In this document: one piece after another, positions 35,213 through 42,931 of the stretch
Layout of the letters: the number at the start of each line of letters is the position of its first letter
How positions within the stretch are numbered: the stretch's first letter is position 1
NCBI GenBank assembly: GCA_951640195.1
Contig: OX621164.1
Location: forward strand, 2,647,098-2,711,097
DNA: 64,000 bases
Source: Porpolomopsis calyptriformis
Lineage: Eukaryota > Basidiomycota > Agaricomycetes > Agaricales > Hygrophoraceae
Reading direction: 5' to 3'
Translations under genes and position numbers: made by a program
The notes under the pieces: generated by a model
The model's input: only the letters and a program-made list of their open reading frames with translations
The model's database searches: none
Told to the model about the DNA's origin: nothing

Positions 35213-38200
35213 TCCGGCCAAGTGCTAAAAGCCCGAGCACTTTGGCTGTGTCCCATGTATGTGTACCACCATCTATGAAAAGTTTTCGTTTTCTTGGCAC
35301 ACTTGAACAGGGCAAAGGCGCTCTCGAATTCTATCTTTGGATCACGAGTGCCGACAATCTTCGACGAGTGGCTATCATAGCACTCATTGACTCTGGCGCC
35401 TCAGGGAATTTTATTGACGAAGCATTCGTTCGTCAAATGGAGATATCGACCTATCTGTTGGATGAGGTTATACCGGTACGAAACGCTGATGGTTCCGAGA
35501 ACCGAGGAGGTCCCATCACGCACGATACAGACCTGTTTATTGAGGCACCAGATCTATCCTTTCGAGAACGAATCCGGTTGGAGGTCACCAACTTAGGAAA
35601 AAAGCAACAGGTCATCCTCGGCTTCCCATGGCTCTTGCGACACAACCCCACCATCAATTGGACAAAAGGCACCTTAACCTTTGCGTCTGGTGACACGCTG
35701 TTCAGTAGTATGCGAGTCGGAGTGTTGCCCCCACAGGAAGAACTCTACGTCTTCGATTCGAGTCTGAAACATGACTCCTTTATCCGTTTGGTCGGAGTTG
35801 ACCACTCCCGACCAGTTTCCATCGAGGAGGATATCAAATCCTTTATTCCCAGTCGTTATCACAATTTCTGGCGTGTTTTTCATACCGCAGAATTCGACAA
35901 GCTTCCTCCTCGACGTTCTTTTGATCATGCGATCAACCTCTATCCGAACACCAAATTTCAAGTCGGAAAACTCTATCCCCTTTCCCCCTATGAACAGGTG
36001 GAACTTAATAAGTTTGTTGACGAAAATCTCAGAACAGGTCGGATACGTCCATCGAAATCACCGCAAGCTGCTCCCTTCTTCTTTGCGAAAAAGGCTGAAG
36101 AGATCAATGCTAAAGGTCTCAGTGCTGGTCTACGTCCCATCCAGGACTATCGCTACATCAACTCAAAAACCATTCCTGATCGTTACCCCCTTCCCCTTCT
36201 ATCGGAAATCCTCCAAGTACCGAAGCTTGCTACTGCTTCACTCTTTACAGTCATCGATATTCGATGGGGATTTAACAACATACGACTCAAGGAAGGTGAC
36301 GAATGGAAAGCAGCTTTCATCACCAACCGAGGACTCTTCGAACCGACCGTTATGTTCTTTGGACTACGGAACTCCCCAGCATCTTTCCAACGAATGATAG
36401 ACGTTCTCTTTAAAACCGTTCTGGACTCTGGCTGTGTCCACATTTATATTGACGACATTCTCATCATGGGCGACACCCCCGAGGAAATCCGCCACTGGAC
36501 TGACGAAACCCTCAAGCTTATGGAGAAGAATCAACTATCCGCCAAACCCGTCAAATGCCAAATGGAGAAGACCTCTGTTACATACCTTGGTACAATCATC
36601 AGTAAAGGTCAACTCGCTATCAATCCAAAAAAGGTAGACGCCATCATCAATTGGCCGACACCCCAAAAGCTGCGAGACCTCCAGTCCTTCCTTGGCACCA
36701 CCAACTTCTGGCGTCGTTACATCAAAAGTTTCTCCTCAGTCGTTCGTCCCCTCTGTGGCCTTTTGCGGAAAGACCAACCTTGGGATTGGTCTCCCTTGTG
36801 TCAAAAAGCCTTTGAGCAACTCAAACATCTCGTCACTACAGCCCCTGTCCTTCTTACCCCGCGGCCAGACCTTCCTTACCTCTTGGAGACTGATGCCTCA
36901 GATTTCGGTATTGGCGCAGTCTTATCTCAGAAACACGACAACGGTTGGCACCCCGTTGGCTTTTTCTCAAAGTCTCTACTCCCTGCCGAGTACAACTATC
37001 CTACCCATGATCTGGAGATGCTTGCAATCGTCACTTCCCTCAAATATTGGCGTTATCTTTTAGAGGGCACAAGGGATACTGTGTTGATAAAGACGGACAA
37101 TTTAGCGCTCAAGTATTTTATGCAGAACAGATCCCTCTCCAGACGACAAGCACGTTGGATGGAATTCTTAGGCAGATTCGACTTCAAAATCGAGTATTCC
37201 CCTGGAGTCAAAAACAAAGCCGATGGACTCTCCCGCCGACCCGACCACCGTCATACAGAAAAAGAAGAATTAGAAGGCCAAGCCCTCCTCCCTCCCGAAC
37301 GTTTCATCAATGCTATCATTTCCATGTCCGAACCTTCCTTTATGTCAAGACTTCGCTTCCCCGACTTCAACGAAATCCCAGAGGACATTCGCATCAAGTT
37401 ATCCGATCCCTCTTCCGGCTACTCCTTCACTGACGGAATTGTGAGAGATGCAGGAGATCGTATTGTCGTGCCAGCAGACGTATTGCTACGCACAGAGATA
37501 ATTCGATTGACCCACTCCCTGCCCCATGGAGGCCATCCCGGAATCGAGAAGACACGTGAGCTTGTGTTGCGGAACTACACCTGGAGTAGTGCTGCCCCTG
37601 ACATCCGTGTATTCGTATCATCCTGTCCGACCTGCCAACAAGTCAAGCTCTATCCTTCAAAGCCTGCAGGTCTCCTGGAACCCATTCCCCCTTCGTCTCG
37701 ACCTTGGAAAGAAATCACCGCCGATCTAATCGTGGAACTCCCCCAATCATCTGGCTACGATGCTGTCTTAGTCGTTGTCGACCGCTTCACCAAGCGCGCT
37801 CACTTTATTCCGACGACATCAAATATTTCTGCAGAAGGAGTCGCAAAACTCTTCAGGGACAATGTATGGAAACACCACGGCTGGCCAAAGAAGATCATAA
37901 CCGATCGAGGAACTCAGTTCGCTTCCAAATTTGCGAAAGCTCTCAACACTCATTTGGGAATCATCTCCGGTCTATCTACCGCTTATCACCCCCAAACTGA
38001 TGGTCAAACGGAACGTACCAATCAAGAACTCGAACAATACCTTCGTTTGTATACAAACTTTATGCAAGACGATTGGTCCAACTGGCTATCCCCAGCTGAA
38101 TTCGCTTACAATAACCGACAGCACTCCTCGACGAAACACACTCCCTTTTACCTTGATACTGGCCAACATCCCTTCGTCCCACCTGTCCCTACGGCCCCTA

Positions 38201-38772
38201 CTTCCAACCCCGCAGCAGATACCTTCCACGATCATCTCACAGAAGCCCGTGAAGAAGCCACAAAAGCTCTAGAAACAGCGGCCGAAACCATGAAACGCTT
38301 CGCAGATCGCAAACGGAAAGATACCCAACTCCAAATAGGTCAATTTGTTTATCTTGATACTCGTAACTTAAAAACAGGTCGTCCAACCCTCAAACTTGAT
38401 GTCCGACGCACCGGACCGTTCAAAATTCTAGAAAAGATCGGAAAAGTCTCTTATCGCCTGGCCCTCCCCTTATCATGGAAAATACACGACGTCTTTCACG
38501 TTTCACTCCTGAGACCCGCTAACATTAACTCCGATCTCCACCCAGAGGAAGTAGATGATAATCTCCGTCCACCTCCGGATGTCATTCAAGAGAAAGAAGA
38601 ATATGAGGTCGAACAAATTCTCCAACATCACGGGTCCACCCGACGCCGTACGTATTTGGTCAAATGGGTCGGCTATCCCATTGAAGAAGCAACCTGGGAA
38701 CCGAAGAAGAACCTCCTCCATGCGAAAGAACGAATTCTAGAATACGAACAATCAATTCAAACGGCGACCTGA
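35152..38772 (+). CDS. Pol polyprotein with C-terminal chromodomain
   Basis: This 1206-codon frame begins with a non-ATG codon inside gag. Domains in order: protease with LIDSGASGNF (Asp 80); reverse transcriptase with QDYRYINSKTIPDRYPLP and YIDDILIMG (Tyr 432); RNase H with LETDASDFGIGAVLSQ (Asp 581); integrase zinc region around GHPGIEKTRELV and SCPTCQQVK; and integrase core with Asp 858, Asp 918 and Glu 954 (the D-D-35-E spacing). A GPF-type module (RRTGPFKILEKIG) follows. The chromodomain (residues 1151-1200) retains the three aromatic cage positions Tyr 1151, Trp 1172 and Tyr 1175, so it can plausibly bind methylated lysine 9 of histone H3. No catalytic residue is missing. Confidence 0.95.
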   Translation: MEQGETGCASSSVKRAKGFLVRPSAKSPSTLAVSHVCVPPSMKSFRFLGTLEQGKGALEFYLWITSADNLRRVAIIALIDSGASGNFIDEAFVRQMEISTYLLDEVIPVRNADGSENRGGPITHDTDLFIEAPDLSFRERIRLEVTNLGKKQQVILGFPWLLRHNPTINWTKGTLTFASGDTLFSSMRVGVLPPQEELYVFDSSLKHDSFIRLVGVDHSRPVSIEEDIKSFIPSRYHNFWRVFHTAEFDKLPPRRSFDHAINLYPNTKFQVGKLYPLSPYEQVELNKFVDENLRTGRIRPSKSPQAAPFFFAKKAEEINAKGLSAGLRPIQDYRYINSKTIPDRYPLPLLSEILQVPKLATASLFTVIDIRWGFNNIRLKEGDEWKAAFITNRGLFEPTVMFFGLRNSPASFQRMIDVLFKTVLDSGCVHIYIDDILIMGDTPEEIRHWTDETLKLMEKNQLSAKPVKCQMEKTSVTYLGTIISKGQLAINPKKVDAIINWPTPQKLRDLQSFLGTTNFWRRYIKSFSSVVRPLCGLLRKDQPWDWSPLCQKAFEQLKHLVTTAPVLLTPRPDLPYLLETDASDFGIGAVLSQKHDNGWHPVGFFSKSLLPAEYNYPTHDLEMLAIVTSLKYWRYLLEGTRDTVLIKTDNLALKYFMQNRSLSRRQARWMEFLGRFDFKIEYSPGVKNKADGLSRRPDHRHTEKEELEGQALLPPERFINAIISMSEPSFMSRLRFPDFNEIPEDIRIKLSDPSSGYSFTDGIVRDAGDRIVVPADVLLRTEIIRLTHSLPHGGHPGIEKTRELVLRNYTWSSAAPDIRVFVSSCPTCQQVKLYPSKPAGLLEPIPPSSRPWKEITADLIVELPQSSGYDAVLVVVDRFTKRAHFIPTTSNISAEGVAKLFRDNVWKHHGWPKKIITDRGTQFASKFAKALNTHLGIISGLSTAYHPQTDGQTERTNQELEQYLRLYTNFMQDDWSNWLSPAEFAYNNRQHSSTKHTPFYLDTGQHPFVPPVPTAPTSNPAADTFHDHLTEAREEATKALETAAETMKRFADRKRKDTQLQIGQFVYLDTRNLKTGRPTLKLDVRRTGPFKILEKIGKVSYRLALPLSWKIHDVFHVSLLRPANINSDLHPEEVDDNLRPPPDVIQEKEEYEVEQILQHHGSTRRRTYLVKWVGYPIEEATWEPKKNLLHAKERILEYEQSIQTAT
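35203..35212 (+). promoter_or_regulatory. Candidate -1 ribosomal frameshift site at the gag stop
   Basis: Gag ends GAT TTT TAG. Slipping one base back on the T run gives TTT TTA and continues into pol. The pol frame is open from 35152 with no good ATG before conserved sequence, so a frameshift at or near the stop is the simplest way to make Gag-Pol. Confidence 0.5.
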
Positions 38773-38896
38773 TCACTCTTTCACGGTATCAACTCCCCTC
38801 GTTTATATTTTCACTTTTGTCACCTTTTCCAAACTCCGACTCTTCCTTATAATCTCTTTCGTCTCCGTCTTTCACTCTCAAGAAATCGATCTCGCT
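38773..38896 (+). promoter_or_regulatory. Pyrimidine-rich leader before the third ORF
   Basis: 124 bases separate pol from the third ORF. They are unusually rich in C and T, like leaders around basidiomycete transcription starts. This may be the promoter or leader of a separate short mRNA, but no TATA box is present. Confidence 0.35.
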
Positions 38897-39475
38897 ATGC
38901 CCGCCGAACGCTCACATCAAACTGCCCGCAAGTCTACTGGTGGTCGTCCACCCCGCACTCCTCGCATGTCCACTGGAGGGCAACCCCCTCGTCGCGCCCC
39001 CCCTCCGCTCGCTTCCACCTCCTCCGCTTACGGTGAAGCCGAGCTCGCCGGACAACTCTGGCAGCACAACCGTCGCGCACGAAATCGAGACCTTCCCATA
39101 TGGCCAGAGGAAATCGTCGCTCCACCTATCCCGCCCGAGCAGATCATCGAGTCGCTGCAGAAAGATATCGATTATTACAAGAACGAGATCGCAAGACTAA
39201 ACGAAGAATTGTACAACCAAGGAATGAGTTTGGACGGAAAGAGAAGAGCGAGTGAGTACTGGCGGGAGCAGGCCAAACACTGGGAGGCGAAGTACGAGGA
39301 AGTCACAAAGGTACTTCCCCATCTTGATTCTCCAGTTCCCCCTGTTTTCCCGGGTCCACTCATCGTCCCCCCCGGTTCGTCGTCGAACCCCATCACCATC
39401 CCCGACGACGGCGATATTTCCCCGGTCGACATTATTTCCCTGTCGACCATCGCCTCCAACAAGGACTCAATCTAG
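38897..39475 (+). CDS. Third ORF of the chromovirus: histone H3 tail-like N-terminus plus coiled coil
   Basis: This 192-residue protein sits where envelope genes lie in retroviruses but shows no signal peptide or membrane segment. Residues 4-20 align without gaps to histone H3 residues 1-17: 12 identities, including the full run QTARKSTGG. The K4 and K14 positions are His and Arg, leaving only the K9-equivalent Lys 12. Residues 21-32 (TPRMSTGGQPPR) repeat the pattern with Met 24 at the K9 position. Next come a Pro/Arg/Ser linker, the segment PPEQIIESLQKDIDYYKNEI, and a helical block with EYWREQAKHWEAKYEE. The tail is proline-rich (PGPLIVPPGSSSNP). A diverged copy (39925-40356) and a distant homologue (41470-41991) show that the C-terminal two thirds define a family. 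Function is unknown. Confidence 0.85.
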   Translation: MPAERSHQTARKSTGGRPPRTPRMSTGGQPPRRAPPPLASTSSAYGEAELAGQLWQHNRRARNRDLPIWPEEIVAPPIPPEQIIESLQKDIDYYKNEIARLNEELYNQGMSLDGKRRASEYWREQAKHWEAKYEEVTKVLPHLDSPVPPVFPGPLIVPPGSSSNPITIPDDGDISPVDIISLSTIASNKDSI

Positions 39476-39539
39476 TCCTTCCCCTCCTCCACACCCTTCA
39501 ACACTCTCGAAGCCGCCTCGAATTTCGGGACGAAATTCC

Positions 39540-39555
39540 TTTTAGTGTGGGTGTA
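39540..39555 (+). other. Candidate plus-strand primer (polypurine-type tract) of the inner chromovirus
   Basis: The sequence TTTTAGTGTGGGTGTA directly precedes the 3' LTR, after a GGGACGAAATTCC segment. Similar arrangements precede the 3' LTR of other chromoviruses. It is G-rich but not purely purine. Confidence 0.45.
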
Positions 39556-39924
39556 TGTCACGGACATCTTTTTCCTTTTCCTCTTAGTCATACTTGATTA
39601 GTCTCTGTTCCGTCTATCCTTCCGTTTTACCATTCTATACATAGAGACTGATCACATGTACCTTCCTTCCGACTCTTCACGAGTCACATTCCGTTTCCGA
39701 TATTCTTTTCGTGACTCTTCACCAGTCACATTCCGGATTCCGCTTTGTAATCGTACATACGACTGACTCATGGCGACTCAGGTAGTTAGTATATAAAGCC
39801 TGATTTCTAGTCAGTAGGTTAAGTTCGATTCCTAGTTAGCTCCCCCACTCTTTAGTCGAATTCCATTTCCTCATCAGCCCCTCCAACGCGAGAAGTAAAA
39901 CCCTTCGACTACCGAATCATAACA
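39556..39924 (+). repeat. 3' LTR of the inner chromovirus
   Basis: This repeats 33244-33612; I found no difference by reading. It is followed at once by ORF3-like sequence of an older copy rather than by outer-element DNA. Confidence 0.93.
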
Positions 39925-40356
39925 GCCGAGCTTGTCGGACAACTCTGGCAGCATAACCGCCGCGCGCGAAACCGGGCCCTCTCCGTTTGGCCTGAAGAAA
40001 TCAATGCACCACCTATCCCTCCCGAGCAAATCATCGAGTCATTAAAGAAAGATGTTGACTATCACAAGGCCGAGATCGTAAGGTTGAATGAGGAGTTGTA
40101 TAATCAGTGGTCAGAGTTAGACCAAGAGAGAAGAGTGAGCCGACACTGGAGAGAACAAGCCAAATATTGGGAGGCGAAACACAAGGAAGTTGCAAAGGTA
40201 CTTCCCCATCTCAATTCTCCTGCTCCACCCATTTTCCCCGGTCCACTCATTGTCCCTACTGGTTCATCGTCGAACCCCATCACCATCCCCGATGACGACT
40301 TTCTTTCCCCAGTTGACATTACTTCCCTGTCAACAACTATTCCCAACAAGGACTAA
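39925..40356 (+). pseudogene. 3' part of the third ORF from an older chromovirus copy
   Basis: The frame resumes immediately after the 3' LTR as AELVGQLWQHNRRARNR and stays open to the stop at 40354-40356. It is homologous to residues 48-192 of the intact third ORF. The N-terminal H3-like part is absent because the newer element starts here. Most differences from the newer copy are third-codon-position changes. The reading frame, the WREQAKYWEAK helix and the PGPLIVP-GSSSNPITIPDD tail are kept, indicating that the protein was under selection before this copy was broken. Confidence 0.8.
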
Positions 40357-40443
40357 TCCTAGTCCTTCCCCTCTTCTGCACCTATCAACTCTCTCAAATG
40401 CCATCTCGAATTTCAGGATAAATTTCCTTTTAGTGTGGGTGTA

Positions 40444-40539
40444 TGTCATGGATGTATTTTTCTTTTTCTTTTTAGTCAGACATGATTAGTCTCTTATCCG
40501 TTTACCCTTCTACTTTACCAATGTATATACAGAGACTGA
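40444..40539 (+). repeat. Truncated 3' LTR of the older chromovirus copy
   Basis: About 96 bases are clearly related to the start of the inner LTR (TGTCATGGAT against TGTCACGGAC, ending AGAGACTGA) but with many substitutions. It stops abruptly where outer-element integrase sequence resumes, so the rest of this LTR was deleted. Confidence 0.75.
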
Positions 40540-41321
40540 ATATACCCCAAGTTTGGATCTCCCCATATAACAAGCATGCTAATGGAGTTGTGGAACATGG
40601 TCACTTCACGTTACGAGAGGCTATTGTCAAGTCAAGTGACAAAGATAAATTTGGAAGGATCAGAAACTGGCACAAACAGGTGGAGATAGCAGCCTTTGCT
40701 GACCGAGTTACAGTCAGTAGTGTTACAGGATATTCCCCATATTATCTCCTTCATGGAATGCATCCCTTATTACCCTTTGATCTTGCAGAAGCTACCTTCA
40801 TGGTTGAGGGTTTCCAATCAGGATTATCAACCTCTGATCTCCTTGCCCTGAGGATTAGACAGCTAGAACGACATCAAGAAGATATTGACAAAGCTGCTGA
40901 AACTCTAAAGAAAGCTCGTTTCAAGTCTAAGCAACAGTTTGAACACCGTTTCAGGAAGCGTCTCATCAGAAGATATTATAGACCAGGAGAACTAGTCCTT
41001 GTCAGAAATAGCCGATTAGAATCTACCTTAGGAAGGCTCAAGACAGAACCAAGGTACCTTGGCCCATATAAGGTAGCCAAGAGAACGACAAGAGGAGCCT
41101 ACATCCTCCAGGAACTGGATGGAGCCGAACATGCGGAACATTATGCTGCATTCCGCTTACTCCCCTATGTATATCGAGATAGCCCTACCCTATATAGATT
41201 ATCCCATGATGATGAGATTGCTGATGGGCAAACAGCTTCCGAGGACTCCGATCATCGATCAGAACCCAGCGATCTGGACACTGATATTGAAATGGGAAGT
41301 TTAAGTAATGAGACTCCCTAA
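40540..41321 (+). pseudogene. Integrase C-terminal remnant of the outer element
   Basis: The frame gives ISPYNKHANGVVEHGHFTLR (end of the integrase core with its last acidic residue), VTGYSPYYLLHGMHPLLPFD, a helical linker with LALRIRQLERHQEDI, and a GPY-type module (PRYLGPYKVAKRTTRGAYIL). It ends with an acidic tail at 41321. The family is a Ty3-type integrase different from that of the inner element and without a chromodomain. The upstream integrase, RNase H and reverse transcriptase are gone. The first residues of the open frame come from the truncated LTR. Confidence 0.87.
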
Positions 41322-41469
41322 TCAAGACTTAAATCGTCGATCAGATCTAGCCACCTGATGTAAACTGCATGCCCCCACACTCGCTTATTACTTTCCTTCG
41401 ATCTAGACGACGACAAGCTACCTCCTGCTGCAAAGTCCCTCCCCTCCACTCGAAATCAAACCGCTCATC

Positions 41470-41991
41470 ATGTCGACACCCTATTCCGCTGAAGCACAAC
41501 GCCAATGGTTCAACTGGGACCAGGCAAACCCAAACAACCAAGCCACGTCCAGCAACCTCCCCCCACCTACGACACACGTACTGCTGCCCCCACCTCTCAC
41601 TGCCTACGATTGCCATAACCCCCACCAACCCCTTTATACCCTCATGCCTGCAATGGATGAGGCACCAGCTAATCCGTCAAAGGACGAAATCATCGCGACC
41701 CTACTTAGGGATCGACATCAGCAAGACGTGTACCTTCGGAAGCTTGAGAGCGAGCTCTTTGAGCTCAACGGCAAACTTGTAGGGCAGGAGCTAGCACTAC
41801 GTTCAAGGGCGGAAATGATTGAGTATTGGATGGATCAAGCTACATACTGGGAGTCTAGGTATGTAACAGCATATGGGCAAAGCGCGTTCATCCCATCTAT
41901 TCCCCCCCTTCCCCCCAATGTCATTATCCCTCCTTCATCTCTCATTGGTGCCAATGGCCCCATGGAGGAAGAACCCTTAGATAGGGAGTAG
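41470..41991 (+). CDS. Third ORF of the outer element, distant homologue of the chromovirus ORF3
   Basis: This 173-residue protein lies downstream of integrase, after a CT-rich leader (41322-41469). The core contains IEYWMDQATYWESRY, matching the EYWREQAKHWEAKY block of the inner element's ORF3. It is preceded by a similar helical stretch (DRHQQDVYLRKLESELFELN) and followed by a similar proline-rich tail (PPNVIIPPSS). The N-terminus is different, with no histone-like sequence (begins MSTPYSAEAQRQW). It is intact. No membrane segment is present, so it is not an envelope protein. Its retention in a gutted element suggests selection on the protein or recent damage. Confidence 0.65.
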   Translation: MSTPYSAEAQRQWFNWDQANPNNQATSSNLPPPTTHVLLPPPLTAYDCHNPHQPLYTLMPAMDEAPANPSKDEIIATLLRDRHQQDVYLRKLESELFELNGKLVGQELALRSRAEMIEYWMDQATYWESRYVTAYGQSAFIPSIPPLPPNVIIPPSSLIGANGPMEEEPLDRE

Positions 41992-42201
41992 TAGTCCTTC
42001 CTCATACACGCGCCACCAATTCTTTGTTTTATTTTTGTATAGTCCTTTTTACTCTTTTTTACCACAATGTCACAGAAAGAATCTCTTATTAGGAGTAATC
42101 CCTGTAAATAGGAGAGACATTGGGTAAATAATTAAATATGTAAACCCTCTACAAGCGACAGAATCGTTAAAAGATCGACTAAGATTTCAGCTCAGGCTAG
42201 T

Positions 42202-42294
42202 CACGTGCCTATAAACCGGGTTCAGTTCACAAAGCCACGATATCGCACTCACCGCTATCCAACACTGCCCTCAGCCTTTACCCTTTTTGTCACA
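42202..42294 (+). promoter_or_regulatory. Internal promoter-like region before the fourth ORF
   Basis: CACGTG (42202-42207) is followed by TATAAA (42210-42215) and a CT-rich leader up to the ATG at 42295. This is the arrangement of a stand-alone promoter inside a retroelement. The wider gap 41992-42201 shows nothing else. Confidence 0.45.
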
Positions 42295-42855
42295 ATGCAA
42301 TCATCCACTTCCCTCGCATCTATCCCTGAATCTAACTATGAGGACACCACCAACTCATCCACGCGTACCCTCCTTCGTGAATCTCGGCTTTTTCGCGCCT
42401 CGGTCGAAATCGAACAGCCACCCCCCATATATATCCCTGGGCCAAGAACTGGCCTAATCCTCCCAGACCACTCATATCCCCCGCCTCAAAATACCTCTAC
42501 CCCCACTATACTTGCCACCGCTCAACGACTTCAAAGCGGTTTTCAGTCCCTCAACTGGGATGGATTCGTTTTCCGTCTTAGCCGTATTCAAGGTGGTCCT
42601 ATTCAACTGGGATCCCTTGTTCAATTCCGCTACCCAAGCAACCAAGTCCAAAGACAAGGACGAGCAATAATTACTAGCGTCTGGATCGTCGCAAAATCGT
42701 ATTGGGTGTTGGAGGCACGTTTGGAGCGAGAAGACATTGATATTTTGCTTGTGGTGGATCGGAAAGATGCTAGGATGGAAAAGAAGGAACCCTGGAATGG
42801 ATGGTTGGGAAGGTTCTTCCCTTGCTGTACCGAATATGAGACCTCATCTGTATAA
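42295..42855 (+). CDS. Fourth ORF of the outer element, unknown function
   Basis: This is 187 codons from ATG 42295; the frame is open further upstream, but without an ATG. The N-terminal half is Ser/Thr/Pro-rich and probably disordered. The second half looks folded: FQSLNWDGFVFRLSRIQGG, LVQFRYPSN, IVAKSYWVLEARLERED, and a C-terminus with WNGWLGRFFPCC. I recognise no family. A Cys-Cys pair near the end could allow lipidation, but this is speculative. It ends 76 bases before the 3' LTR. Confidence 0.55.
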   Translation: MQSSTSLASIPESNYEDTTNSSTRTLLRESRLFRASVEIEQPPPIYIPGPRTGLILPDHSYPPPQNTSTPTILATAQRLQSGFQSLNWDGFVFRLSRIQGGPIQLGSLVQFRYPSNQVQRQGRAIITSVWIVAKSYWVLEARLEREDIDILLVVDRKDARMEKKEPWNGWLGRFFPCCTEYETSSV

Positions 42856-42931
42856 AGGATTACTAGGTCGATAGACATTGTATATACAAGAATCAACTGA
42901 GGACAGTTGTGATTTCTTTGTCCCCTGCAGA

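Larger units (their letters stand above)
33244..39924 (+). mobile_element. Complete Ty3-type chromovirus (inner element)
   Basis: This is a 6681-bp element with two 369-bp LTRs (33244-33612, 39556-39924) that look identical, beginning TGTCAC and ending ATAACA. It contains gag, pol in the -1 frame, a C-terminal chromodomain, a third ORF, a self-priming signal and a G-rich tract before the 3' LTR. All frames are open, so it may be active. There is no target duplication: the left flank is outer-element protease and the right flank is the third ORF of an older copy. That is expected if this copy jumped into an older relative and the upstream LTRs then recombined. Confidence 0.92.

Noticed and set aside
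35771..38272. Several overlapping plus-strand ORFs inside pol (67-208 codons)
   Set aside because: They are other frames of the intact pol gene, with no similarity of their own.
38897..39475. Third ORF as a retroviral envelope gene
   Set aside because: No signal peptide, transmembrane segment, cysteine pattern or cleavage site; it is a soluble coiled-coil, proline-rich protein.
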